A stretch of 43,816 bases of DNA. Source: Halomonas sp. 328. GTDB lineage: Bacteria; Pseudomonadota; Gammaproteobacteria; Pseudomonadales; Halomonadaceae. The notes below the pieces were generated by a model that did not search any database, was not told the origin of the DNA, and saw only the letters and a program-made list of their open reading frames with translations. Shown here one piece after another: positions 9,292 through 17,287 of this stretch. The stretch spans positions 1 to 43,816 of the forward strand of contig NZ_JADOTW010000031.1 of assembly GCF_015645095.1 (NCBI RefSeq). Reading direction: 5' to 3'. The stretch's first letter is position 1. Every line of letters starts with the position of its first letter. The position numbers and the translations under genes are program-made.

Positions 9292-9415
9292 GTCTGCGCC
9301 TGCCAGGCATCCTGGTTTGGAGAGAGCGGCGGCCCGCCGCCCCGTGCTTTGGAGGCCAAATTGACGGCCTTGCGAGACATGGGGTGACTCAGGTCTGCGC
9401 CTGCCAGGCCTCCTG
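9292..9415. repeat. Direct repeat of the GAT gene 3' end (two 23-bp copies)
   Basis: The bases at 9393-9415, which encode the last residues (..EAWQAQT) of the GAT gene on the minus strand, recur at 9292-9314 with one mismatch in 23. The second copy also encodes ..DAWQAQT and is followed at once by an in-frame TAA on the minus strand. The 78 bases between copies show no homology to the gene. The copies are 101 bases apart. Confidence 0.7.
9326..9340. terminator. GC-rich hairpin between converging genes
   Basis: GCGGCGG-C-CCGCCGC is a perfect inverted repeat between the DUF1415 stop and the GAT stop. No strong T-run follows on either strand (only CTTT on the plus strand), so termination is a guess. 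Confidence 0.35.
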
Positions 9416-10078
9416 ATGACGGCGAGCCGCATCCACCAGGGCGCGAATTAGTCGCTGCTGGGGGCGGTTGAAGATCAGCCATTCCGGATGCCACTGCACG
9501 CCGATCAGGAAGTCGTGGTGGGCGGATTCGATGCCCTGGACCAGCCCCTCCCGATCCCGGGCCACGATCTCGATCCCCTGGCCCGTTTGCTGCACCGCCT
9601 GGTGGTGGAGGCTGTTGATGCGGCACCAGCTCACCTCGAGGATGCGGTGCAGCTGGCTGCCGCCGACGATATCCACCGTCTTGCGGGGCAGCACGGTGCG
9701 GCGTCGTTTGAGACCCTGATGGGTGGTGTAGATGTCGCTATCCAGGGTGCCGCCCTGATAGACGTTGATCATCTGGGCGCCGCGGCAGATGCCCAGCACC
9801 GGGCAGCCCTGGGGAATGAAACGCGCCAGCAGCGCCAGCTCCAGCTCGTCCCGCTGCGGGTCGACCCGCACGTCCAGCTGCATCTCGCCGCCATAGAGGT
9901 GCGCCTCGATATCGTCGCCGCCGCCGATGATCAGCCCATCCAGGGCCTCTGGTACCGGTCGCGACGGCGACAGGCGCAGTGGCCGGCCGCCGTGGCGCCA
10001 CACCGCCAGCCAGTCGAAGAACCAGGCGATGCGGCTCTTGTGATCCGAGGTGGTGATGCCGATGCGGGGGCGGGTCAT
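9389..10078 (-). CDS. Class I glutamine amidotransferase (peptidase C26 / PuuD-like)
   Basis: 229 residues from ATG 10078, whose ATGA overlaps the amidoligase stop by 4 bases. The open frame reaches further upstream, but that part is antisense-like. The GIxTS start, GGGDDI (52-57), nucleophile elbow GICRG with Cys98, NSLHHQAV (155-162) and WHPEW with His197/Glu199 match gamma-glutamyl-GABA hydrolase (PuuD)-type amidotransferases; the Cys-His-Glu triad is complete. Likely it hydrolyses a gamma-glutamyl amide or moves ammonia or glutamyl for the neighbouring ligase. The tight coupling to an amidoligase is a known family pairing. Its 3' end is duplicated downstream. Confidence 0.9.
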   Translation of the reverse strand: MTRPRIGITTSDHKSRIAWFFDWLAVWRHGGRPLRLSPSRPVPEALDGLIIGGGDDIEAHLYGGEMQLDVRVDPQRDELELALLARFIPQGCPVLGICRGAQMINVYQGGTLDSDIYTTHQGLKRRRTVLPRKTVDIVGGSQLHRILEVSWCRINSLHHQAVQQTGQGIEIVARDREGLVQGIESAHHDFLIGVQWHPEWLIFNRPQQRLIRALVDAARRHQEAWQAQT

Positions 10079-11082
10079 TCGTCCATCCAGCCGCGCAGCT
10101 TGTCGAGCCAGCGAGTCATCGGCGACTGGCGGTGATGGGCCACGAAGGCGGCGGCCCGCTCGGCCAGCAGCGTTTCGTCGGCGGCCAGGCGCTCCACCTC
10201 CAGCCAGCGGTTCCACTCCTCCACGGCGCCCCAGCCGGGGCGCGAGAGCTGGGCATTGGGCAGGCGGTAATGGAAGGTGGGCCTTGGCTTGACCAGGTCG
10301 CCACTCAGCAGGGGGCTGGGGTGCTCGGGGCAGAGGTGGGCGAAGAGCGGAAAGAGGTCCAGCTCCCGGTTGCGGGTGGGGTTATCCACCAGGTAGTCGT
10401 CGATCAGGGTGGTCAGGTCCGGCGCGTAGTCCGGATCGAGCACCTTGAGGGCGTACTCCTTGGGGAAGGGGTTGGCGTGGGGCAGCACCTCCCGGGTGAT
10501 ATCGATATCGATATCCTGGCGCAGCCACTCCGCCAGCAGCAGGTAGGCGCGCAGGTGTGCCAGCAGGGCGGTGACCGAAGTATCGGCCAGCTCCGGGTTG
10601 AGATGCAGGCCGAAGCCGTAGAGCAGACTGGCATCGGTGCCCTTGGCGCCCTGGGTGCGCAGCCCCTCGAAGAGGGCATCCAGCTCGCCCAGTTCCGCCC
10701 AGGGCACCGGCGGGCAGACCACCTCGGTGGGCACCAGTCCGGCCACCACGTCGCCGATCAGCTCCCGGGTGCGGTGATGGAGGTCGAGGCGCAGCTGATG
10801 GCGCAGTTGCTCCCACTCGCTGTTGCCCTTGGGAGCACGGTCGGTGACCTTGGCGTCCGGGTGGGCATACTTGGCATCCAGCTCGATGGTGAAGTCGCCC
10901 CAGCGGGCCCCCTCCACCTTGAGGCGGTGGGGGCTGACCGGTCGCGGGGTACCGCCGAACCGCTCGACCACCAGCTCGGCGGCCTGGGCCGGGGCGATGC
11001 CGGCGAACTCGATCTCTACCCCGACACGGCGGGGCCGGCCCTCTGGGGTGATGGGGTGTGGGGGGGCTTGCGGCTCCATCAT
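10075..11082 (-). CDS. Putative amidoligase (COOH-NH2 ligase, PF12224-type)
   Basis: 335 residues from ATG 11082, preceded by AGGAG seven bases away. The N-terminal RRVGVEIEFAGI (18-29) is the GVEIEF strand typical of glutamate-cysteine-ligase/glutamine-synthetase-fold amidoligases, and the FTIELDAKYAH, ASLLYGFGLHLNPE and HANPFPKEYALKVLDPDY segments fit the putative amidoligase family. Such enzymes are predicted to join a carboxylate to an amine using ATP. Substrate unknown. The paired GAT (4-base overlap) suggests a two-protein unit making or remodelling a glutamyl-type amide. No transporter or peptide substrate gene is adjacent. Divergent from the MscS gene. Confidence 0.8.
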   Translation of the reverse strand: MMEPQAPPHPITPEGRPRRVGVEIEFAGIAPAQAAELVVERFGGTPRPVSPHRLKVEGARWGDFTIELDAKYAHPDAKVTDRAPKGNSEWEQLRHQLRLDLHHRTRELIGDVVAGLVPTEVVCPPVPWAELGELDALFEGLRTQGAKGTDASLLYGFGLHLNPELADTSVTALLAHLRAYLLLAEWLRQDIDIDITREVLPHANPFPKEYALKVLDPDYAPDLTTLIDDYLVDNPTRNRELDLFPLFAHLCPEHPSPLLSGDLVKPRPTFHYRLPNAQLSRPGWGAVEEWNRWLEVERLAADETLLAERAAAFVAHHRQSPMTRWLDKLRGWMDE

Positions 11083-11222
11083 GGGGGGACTCCTCGTGAC
11101 CTCACCTGCCTCGGATTCCGAGCCTACCATAGTCGCCGGGTTCGTCATCACCGCCGGTGGTTTTCCCGGGCCGGCGGGTCCATTACTCTTGCCGCATACC
11201 CTTGCCCGTTTCGGAGTCGCCC

Positions 11223-13547
11223 ATGTCTCGCCCCCCTGTTGCCCGCTTGTTGCTGCCACTGCTGGGGGGCTGGCTGCTGTGCCTGATGCTGCTGTCGCTG
11301 GCCGGGCCGGCCCAGGGGCAGGGCCTGACCCTGCCGGGGCTGGCCGGCGAGTCCGCCACGTCCGAGGGCGCCGATCCGGAGGCCCTGCGGCGCTCCCTGG
11401 ACGAGGTGATCGCCACCCTGGAGGATGGCCAGCGGCGAGGCGACCTGCTGGAGCGGCTCAAGGAGCTGCGCGAGGCCACCACGCAACTGGAGCGGCCCGG
11501 CGGCGAGCTGCCCCGCCAGGGCCTGTTGGGGGCCCTGGCGGATACCTTCAGCGACCTGGGTGACCAGGCCGAGGCGGGCCAGTCGCCCCTGGATGCCTGG
11601 CAGCAGCAACTGGCCCAGGCCGGCGAGGAGGCCGCCGACCTGGCCCGGGAGGCGAGCCATGCCCAGATCGCCCGCTTCGCCGTCGAGGCGGCGGTGATGT
11701 TGGCGATCTGGCTGGCCCTGTTGAGCCTGTGGATGGGCCTGGGGCGCTGGCTGGCGCTGCGTCGAGACTGGCCGCGAACCCTGCCCCGGGAGCCCAAGGC
11801 CTGGTTGCTGGGGGTGCATTTCCTGCGCCGGGTGCTGCCCTGGCTGCTGGCCTTCCTGATGGCGCTGGCCCTGGGGCAGGCGCTGGCGCCCAATCCGGGG
11901 CGCGACCTGGCCCTGGTGATCGCCTATGTGGCGCTCTGCGGGCGCCTGGTGGCGGCGGCCTGCGAGGTCGTGATCTCGGTGTTCTCCCGGGGGCACCGCT
12001 TCGTGGCCGTGCAGCACCTGCGCCAGCGGGCGCTGCGCCGGCTGTTCGTGATCGGCGCCCTGGTGGCCCTGGCCGACGCCCTGGACTCCTCGCGGCTGAT
12101 CGTGCTGCTGGGGGATGACCTGGCGGGCTTTCTCTCGGTGTCATCCAATGCCCTGGCGGCGCTGCTCAGCGGCTTCTTCGTGGTGCGCTTCAAGCGCCCC
12201 ATCAAGCACCTGATTCGCAACCGCCCCTACGCCCAGCGTCGCGAAAGCAATACCGCTCAGGAGCTGATTCGGGTCCTCGGAGGCCTCTGGCATATTCCGG
12301 CGCTGCTGATGGTGGGGGCCTCGCTGCTGGCGATCTTCGTCTCGGTGGGGGATGCCGGTGGCGCCCTGACCCGGGCCCTGGCCAGCGCGGCGCTGCTGAT
12401 CCTGACCCTGGTGGTGACCAGCCTGATCCGCCGCCACAGCGAGACGGTGACCCGGCGCAAGCGCATCTCCCAGTACCGCCGGCGCCTGGAGCGCTTCGGC
12501 TATGCCCTGGCACATCTGCTCGCCTGGCTGGCCTTCGCCGAGCTCTCCCTGCAGGTGTGGGGCACCTCGCTGATCGGCATCGGCGGCGAGGCGGTGGCCA
12601 GCGCACGCATCGGCCAGGCGCTGCTGGCCATCGGTTTCACGGTACTGCTGGCCTGGCTGGCGTGGATCTTCGCCGACACGGCGATCCAGCGGGCCCTGAC
12701 CTCCTCGGCCCGGGCCCGTGGGCGGCGGGTCAACAACGCCCGGGCCCAGACCATCACGCCGATGATCCGCAATATCATCTTCGCCGCCATCGTGATCATC
12801 GCCGCCATCGTCGGCCTGGCCAACCTGGGGGTCAATGTGACGCCGCTGCTGGCCGGTGCCGGGGTGATCGGCCTGGCCATCGGTTTCGGCGCCCAGACCC
12901 TGGTGCAGGACCTGATCACCGGGCTCTTTATCCTGATCGAGGATTCCCTGGCCATCGACGACTTCGTCAATCTGGGCGGCCACATGGGCACCGTGGAGGG
13001 GCTGACCATTCGCACCGTGCGGCTGCGCGACCTGGATGGCATCGTGCATATCATCCCCTTCAGCCAGATCACCTCCATCCACAACATGTCGCGGCAGTTC
13101 GGCATCGCCCTGATGCGTTTGCGCATTCCCCACGAGATGAAGATCGACGACGCCATCGCCCTGGTGCGGGAGGTGGCCGATGACCTGCGCCAGGACCCCA
13201 TGATGCGCCACCATATCTGGTCGCCCCTGGAGCTGCAGGGGGTGGAGCGCTTCGAGGAGGGCGCCGCGGTGCTGCGCATGCGGATCCGTACCGCCCCGGT
13301 GATGCAGTGGGACGTGGCCCGGGCCTTCAACCTGCGCTTCAAGCAGCGCATGGAGGAGGATGGCCGCGATATGGCCATGCCGCGGCTCAGCGTGCAGATG
13401 GAGGGCCGCGGCGGGGCTCCCCTGGAGGTCAGCCCGGAGCAGGCCCCCCGCGCCGATGGCCTGGGTCGGGCCCCGGGGGAGGCGGGCAGCGCCGATCCCC
13501 TGGGCCAGACCAGTGCCAGCGGCGGTTCGCCGGACCCGGGGCGTTAA
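11223..13547 (+). CDS. Large MscS-family mechanosensitive channel
   Basis: 774 residues. ATG 11223 follows GGAG and gives a signal peptide (hydrophobic residues about 9-28, cut near AQG). A periplasmic helical domain (about 35-150) precedes several membrane helices. The MscS core follows: pore helix with LANLGVNVTPLLAGAGVIGLAIGFGAQTLVQDLITGLF-type motif near residues 535-575, then a beta domain (IDDFVNLGGHMGTVEGLTIRTVRLRDLDG) and a cytoplasmic alpha/beta domain. It resembles YbiO-type large channels that release solutes on hypo-osmotic shock, fitting a halophile. The C-terminal 60 or so residues are Gly/Pro/Ser-rich, and the last 13 codons lie in a direct repeat. Start is only 140 bases from the divergent amidoligase. 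Confidence 0.92.
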   Translation: MSRPPVARLLLPLLGGWLLCLMLLSLAGPAQGQGLTLPGLAGESATSEGADPEALRRSLDEVIATLEDGQRRGDLLERLKELREATTQLERPGGELPRQGLLGALADTFSDLGDQAEAGQSPLDAWQQQLAQAGEEAADLAREASHAQIARFAVEAAVMLAIWLALLSLWMGLGRWLALRRDWPRTLPREPKAWLLGVHFLRRVLPWLLAFLMALALGQALAPNPGRDLALVIAYVALCGRLVAAACEVVISVFSRGHRFVAVQHLRQRALRRLFVIGALVALADALDSSRLIVLLGDDLAGFLSVSSNALAALLSGFFVVRFKRPIKHLIRNRPYAQRRESNTAQELIRVLGGLWHIPALLMVGASLLAIFVSVGDAGGALTRALASAALLILTLVVTSLIRRHSETVTRRKRISQYRRRLERFGYALAHLLAWLAFAELSLQVWGTSLIGIGGEAVASARIGQALLAIGFTVLLAWLAWIFADTAIQRALTSSARARGRRVNNARAQTITPMIRNIIFAAIVIIAAIVGLANLGVNVTPLLAGAGVIGLAIGFGAQTLVQDLITGLFILIEDSLAIDDFVNLGGHMGTVEGLTIRTVRLRDLDGIVHIIPFSQITSIHNMSRQFGIALMRLRIPHEMKIDDAIALVREVADDLRQDPMMRHHIWSPLELQGVERFEEGAAVLRMRIRTAPVMQWDVARAFNLRFKQRMEEDGRDMAMPRLSVQMEGRGGAPLEVSPEQAPRADGLGRAPGEAGSADPLGQTSASGGSPDPGR

Positions 13548-13691
13548 CCCGAACGAGTCGACCCGGGACGGCGGCAGGCGCCGACCATCCATGCAGATCC
13601 AGGCCAGTGCCAGCGGCGGTAGGCGCCGACCATCCATGCAGGGCCAGACCAGTGCCAGCGGCGGTTCGCCGGACCCGGGGCGTTAACCCGA
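13502..13691. repeat. Direct and tandem repeats spanning the MscS stop codon
   Basis: A 51-base sequence that ends the MscS gene and includes its TAA (13502-13552) is repeated exactly at 13641-13691. Between and into the second copy run two tandem 45-base units (13576-13620 and 13621-13665, three differences), each beginning AGGCGCCGACCATCCATGCA and ending CCAGTGCCAGCGGCGGT. The first 25 bases of the 51-mer are a partial third unit. The repeat length is a multiple of three and would encode SMQ.Q.SASGGRRRP. The rest of the gap to 13750 shows nothing further. Confidence 0.8.
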
Positions 13692-13750
13692 CGGCGCCAA
13701 TCCCTCCCTCCCTCGACTGACTTGTCATTACCCCATACCCCTTGGCCCCG

Positions 13751-13766
13751 GCCGGCACTCGCCGGC
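13751..13766 (+). terminator. Possible terminator after the MscS gene
   Basis: GCCGGC-ACTC-GCCGGC is a six-pair hairpin with a four-base loop, followed by TTGG. It lies past the repeats and before the ThuA operators. The T-tract is poor. Confidence 0.4.
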
Positions 13767-13824
13767 TTGGTCACTGGTTCTTTCGTATCGCTCGTGGCTT
13801 GCAAAATTGGGCGAAAGTCGTAGA

Positions 13825-13862
13825 GAGTAAGCGTTTACGTTCAATCGAGTAAACGTTTACTC
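13825..13862. promoter_or_regulatory. Two tandem LacI-type operators before thuA
   Basis: A perfect 16-base palindrome GAGTAAACGTTTACTC (13847-13862) is preceded by a diverged copy (13825-13840, 13 of 16 identical, core GTAAGCGTTTAC). Starts are 22 bases apart, two helical turns, so two dimers or a tetramer could bind one DNA face. The central CG within an AAACGTTT core is typical of LacI-family sites. The likely ligand-responsive repressor is the LacI gene at 15883, two genes downstream. The ATG of thuA lies 67 bases beyond. Confidence 0.75.
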
Positions 13863-13928
13863 TTGGCGTGTCCCCGCGGGGGATTCACCCATCATGCCCG
13901 TCAGGGCACGACCAGGAGGAGCCAGTCA

Positions 13929-14708
13929 ATGACGATCAGGGTCACGGTCTGGGGCGAGAACGTCCACGAGCAGACCAACGAGGTAGTCGCACGGATCTAT
14001 CCCGATGGCATGCATGCCTGCATCGCCACCGCGCTCAACGAGGACGAGGCCATCGAGGCCCGTGCGGTCACCCTGCAGGACCCGGAACACGGCCTCACCG
14101 AGGCGGTGCTGGAGCACACCGATGTCCTGCTGTGGTGGGGGCATGCCGCCCATGGCGAGGTGCGCGACGAGATCGTCGACCGGGTCCAGGCTCGGGTACT
14201 GCAGGGCATGGGCCTGCTGGTGCTGCACTCCGGCCACTACGCCAAGATCTTCAAGCGGCTGATGGGTACCACCTGCTCGCTGAAGTGGCGCGAGGCCGGC
14301 GAGCGTGAGCGACTCTGGGTGGTCAACCCCGGCCATCCCATCGTCCAGGGCCTGGGCGACTACCTCGAGCTGCCCCACACCGAGATGTATGGCGAGCCCT
14401 TCGCGGTGCCCAACCCCGACGAGGTGATCTTCATCAGTGCCTACGAGGGGGGCGAGGTGTTCCGCTCCGGCCTGACCTACAAGCGTGGCAACGGCAAGAT
14501 CTTCTACTTCAGCCCCGGCCACGAGACCTACCCGATCTACTACGACGACCAGGTGCGCCTGGTGCTCAGGAATGCGGTCAAGTGGGCGCGCCCCGAGGGC
14601 TCGCGGTGGATCGATAGCTGCCCCAATGTGCCGCCCGACCAGGCGCCCAACCCGGTGGAAGTGAAGGGAGAAAGCCTGCACAAGCCCGGCGAGGAGGGCT
14701 TCAAGTGA
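13929..14708 (+). CDS. thuA: ThuA-domain protein (trehalose-utilisation type)
   Basis: 259 residues from ATG 13929, with AGGAGG upstream. It is a ThuA/class-I-GAT-like flavodoxin fold: [11 protein letters not shown] at the start, [14 protein letters not shown] near 68-81, [18 protein letters not shown] near 95-112, and [18 protein letters not shown] near 200. In rhizobia ThuA works with ThuB in breakdown of trehalose and related disaccharides through 3-keto sugars. It is translationally linked to an oxidoreductase of the ThuB/Gfo-Idh-MocA type, which supports that role. The substrate is unproven; no sugar transporter is nearby. Confidence 0.88.
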   Translation: MTIRVTVWGENVHEQTNEVVARIYPDGMHACIATALNEDEAIEARAVTLQDPEHGLTEAVLEHTDVLLWWGHAAHGEVRDEIVDRVQARVLQGMGLLVLHSGHYAKIFKRLMGTTCSLKWREAGERERLWVVNPGHPIVQGLGDYLELPHTEMYGEPFAVPNPDEVIFISAYEGGEVFRSGLTYKRGNGKIFYFSPGHETYPIYYDDQVRLVLRNAVKWARPEGSRWIDSCPNVPPDQAPNPVEVKGESLHKPGEEGFK

Positions 14709-15754
14709 TGCGACTGGCGATCATCGGTGCCGGCAGCATGGCCGGCGAACATGCCAAGCACTTCACGGCCCTCGAGGGCGTCGAGGTGGTGGCGGTGTGC
14801 GACCTGGACGGCGACAAGGTACGCGCCTTCGCCGCGGCGCACGGTATCCCCGAGGCCTATACCGACCTCGAGGCGATGCTGGCCCGGGACGATATCGACG
14901 CGGTAAGCAACGTCACCCCGGATGGGGTACACAAGGCGACCTCGCTGCTCGCCATCGCCGCCGGCAAGCACATCCTCTGCGAGAAGCCCCTGGCCACCAA
15001 CCAAGCCGATGCCGAGGCGATGGCCGCGGCGGCCCGCGAGGCCGGGGTGATCAACATGATCAACCTCAGCTACCGCGATGCGCCGGCCATCCAGCATGCC
15101 CGGGAGCTGATCGCCGCCGGCGCCATCGGCCGGGTGAGGCACGTGGACGCCAGCTACCGGCAGAGCTGGCTGGTCAGCCATGCCTGGGGGCGCTGGGATC
15201 GGGACAGCCAGTGGCTGTGGCGGCTCTCCGAGGAGCACGGCAGCAAGGGGGTGCTGGGCGACGTGGGGGTGCATATCCTCGACTTCGCGAGCTTCCCGGT
15301 GGGCGAGATCACCGCGGTCAACTGCAAGCTCAAGTGCTTCGACAAGGCGCCGGGCAATCGTATCGGCGATTATCGGCTCGATGCCAACGACACGGCGCTG
15401 ATGCGGGTGGAGTTCGCCGGCGGGGCACTGGGGACCCTCCAGGCCACCCGCTGGGCCACCGGCCACCACAATTCCCTGGGCCTGAGCGTCCATGGCGACC
15501 GCGGCGCCCTGCGCATCGACCTGGACAAGGCCCGGGACGAGGTGCAGGTGTGCCTGGGCGAGGACGTCCATCCGGCGCGCTGGAGCACCGTGACGGCGCC
15601 GCCCACGCCCAGCATCTACCGGCGTTTCGTCGATGGCATCGAAAGCGGCAGCAACGGCCAGCCCGACTTCGCTCGGGGCGCCGAACTGCAGCGGGTGCTC
15701 GACGCCTGCTTCGCCTCGGATGCCGAGGATCGCAGCCTGGTCCTGGCCGGCTAG
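14708..15754 (+). CDS. Gfo/Idh/MocA-family oxidoreductase
   Basis: 348 residues from ATG 14708, overlapping the thuA stop by one base (TGATG); a GTG three bases earlier is also possible. The N-terminal Rossmann fold carries GAGSMAGEHAKHF (6-18), and the family EKP motif sits in CEKPLATNQADAE near residue 98. The C-terminal domain holds DVGVHILDFASF near 185 with the His/Asp used in catalysis. These enzymes oxidise or reduce sugar hydroxyls with NAD(P). With ThuA it likely makes or uses a keto-sugar. The exact sugar cannot be read from sequence. Confidence 0.9.
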   Translation: MRLAIIGAGSMAGEHAKHFTALEGVEVVAVCDLDGDKVRAFAAAHGIPEAYTDLEAMLARDDIDAVSNVTPDGVHKATSLLAIAAGKHILCEKPLATNQADAEAMAAAAREAGVINMINLSYRDAPAIQHARELIAAGAIGRVRHVDASYRQSWLVSHAWGRWDRDSQWLWRLSEEHGSKGVLGDVGVHILDFASFPVGEITAVNCKLKCFDKAPGNRIGDYRLDANDTALMRVEFAGGALGTLQATRWATGHHNSLGLSVHGDRGALRIDLDKARDEVQVCLGEDVHPARWSTVTAPPTPSIYRRFVDGIESGSNGQPDFARGAELQRVLDACFASDAEDRSLVLAG

Positions 15755-15882
15755 CCCGAGGCCTCCGGCTCGTTGCCGGATTCGATGGCTCGCGCAGGTC
15801 GGTGATTTTCGGCACAATCGGCTGCCTGACACAGGGGCGGCGCCCGATCCGGCGCCGTCCGTCCGGGCGATGAGGCAGGGGC

Positions 15883-16854
15883 ATGAGCAGAGAGCCGTCG
15901 AAGTCGGCGACCATTCGTGAAATCGCGCGGCGGGCCGGGGTATCCATCGCCTCGGTGAGCCGCGCGCTCAATGGCAAGCCGGGACTCAGCGAGGCACTGC
16001 GTGACCGGATCCTGGCGATCAGCCACGAGATCGAGTACCGGCCCAGTGCCGCCGCCCGCCAGTTGATCAGCGGCAAGGGCGCGGTGGTGGGTATCTCGCT
16101 GGGGCGCCAGGAGATCGAGCTGCGCCCCTATTACATCCTGCTCTACCAGCACCTGACCCTGGCCCTCCACGAGCAGGGCATGGTGCCGATCTTCTTCGCC
16201 CACGACCAGATGGCCTTGCTGCCCGAGCGGGCCGGGGCCGCCATCCTGCTGGGCGAGTTTCCCGATGACTCGCGTCCCGCCTGCCTGCAAGCCTGGGGAA
16301 TCCCCTTCGTGCGCATCGGCGAGGCGGGCGAGGGCTTCTCGGTGGCGCCGGACGACCGCCATGGCCTCTACCTGGCCACCCGCCACCTGATCGAGGGGGG
16401 CCGCCGGCGCATCGCCTTCGTGGGCTGCGAGCTGGGGCTGCCCCATCGCCAGCATCGCCTCGGGGGGTACCAGGCGGCCCTGGCCGAGGCCGGCTTGCCG
16501 GAACGGTCGATCAGCGTGCCGCATGTCCATGACGATGCCCTGGCCGGCTATCGCCACCTGATGCGAGTGCTGGCCGAGGCGCCGCCACCCTTCGATGCCC
16601 TGGTCTGCGAGACCGATGAGCTGGCGCTGGGTTGCCTGGCGGCCCTGGAGGATCGCGGTATCGAGGTGCCCGGGCAGGTCGCGGTGACCGGCTTCGACGA
16701 TCTGCCGGTACTGGCCGCCGACCTGACCACGGTACGCCAGGACATCGCCGCCATCGCCGCGACCAGCGTCACCCTGCTGGGCGAGGCCGTGGCCGGCCAG
16801 CCGCCGCGGCATGTCTCCGTGCCGGTGGCGCTGGTGGTACGCCGGACCGGCTAG
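15883..16854 (+). CDS. LacI-family transcriptional regulator of the ThuA module
   Basis: 323 residues. The N-terminal helix-turn-helix reads ATIREIARRAGVSIASVSRALNG (about 9-31), then a hinge helix region YRPSAAARQLISGKGAVVG, and a periplasmic-binding-protein-like ligand domain with the usual ..GRRRIAFVG and VAVTGFDDLPVLAADLTTVRQ signatures near the end. It follows the oxidoreductase by 128 bases in the same direction, and probably represses the pair by binding the operators at 13825-13862. The effector is probably a sugar. A CACAAT about 60 bases upstream may be its own -10. Confidence 0.9.
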   Translation: MSREPSKSATIREIARRAGVSIASVSRALNGKPGLSEALRDRILAISHEIEYRPSAAARQLISGKGAVVGISLGRQEIELRPYYILLYQHLTLALHEQGMVPIFFAHDQMALLPERAGAAILLGEFPDDSRPACLQAWGIPFVRIGEAGEGFSVAPDDRHGLYLATRHLIEGGRRRIAFVGCELGLPHRQHRLGGYQAALAEAGLPERSISVPHVHDDALAGYRHLMRVLAEAPPPFDALVCETDELALGCLAALEDRGIEVPGQVAVTGFDDLPVLAADLTTVRQDIAAIAATSVTLLGEAVAGQPPRHVSVPVALVVRRTG

Positions 16855-16870
16855 GGGTTGCCTGGCGGCG

Positions 16871-17287
16871 TCAGCCGAGCAGCCAGTGACAGGTGGCGGC
16901 GCCGGCCAGCAGGCCGAGCAGGAAGAGGCCGAGGCCCAGCCCCAGGGCGCGGCCGCGTCGCCAGCGATCATGGGCCAGGGCGGCCTGGCTCAGGCGCCGC
17001 ATCAGCGCCTCATGGTGGGAGCCGGCCAGGTCGGCGGGGGCGGAGAAGTCGTCGGCCAGGCCATCCCGCCAGTGAGCGCCGTGGGTCAGGCCCAGGCGGG
17101 AACGCAGCCGGCCGATATCGCCGAGGGTGGCGTGCAGGGCGTCGTACTCCCGGCGATGCTCGGCCTCGACCAGGACCGCCTCGGCATCGCGCCTGAGGGT
17201 GCGGTGCTCGCAGGCGGCGATGGCCCGGCTCAGGGTCTCGCCGTCGCTGTCCGGGGGCACGCCCAGGCGCCGGTAGAGGTCGCGCAT
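16871..17287 (-). CDS. Small J-domain-like membrane-anchored protein
   Basis: 138 residues. The N-terminus (LYRRLGVPPDSDGETLSRAIAACEHR..., HRREYDALHATLG) has the outline of a degenerate J-type helical hairpin but lacks an HPD motif, so it should not stimulate DnaK in the normal way. The C-terminus has one clear membrane helix, RALGLGLGLFLLGLLAGAATCHWLLG (written in part: GLGLGLFLLGLLAGAAT), giving a tail anchor. Its ATG overlaps the stop of the preceding J-domain gene by one base, so the two are made together and may pair. No named family recognised. Confidence 0.7.
   Translation of the reverse strand: MRDLYRRLGVPPDSDGETLSRAIAACEHRTLRRDAEAVLVEAEHRREYDALHATLGDIGRLRSRLGLTHGAHWRDGLADDFSAPADLAGSHHEALMRRLSQAALAHDRWRRGRALGLGLGLFLLGLLAGAATCHWLLG

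Noticed and set aside
9292-9415. attL/attR pair of an integrated element
   Set aside because: Direct repeats at a gene end fit attachment sites, but only 78 bases lie between them, with no integrase and no tRNA.
13502-13691. CRISPR-like repeat array
   Set aside because: Only two and a half 45-bp units in direct tandem, without unique spacers or cas genes, and the repeat carries coding sequence of the neighbouring gene.
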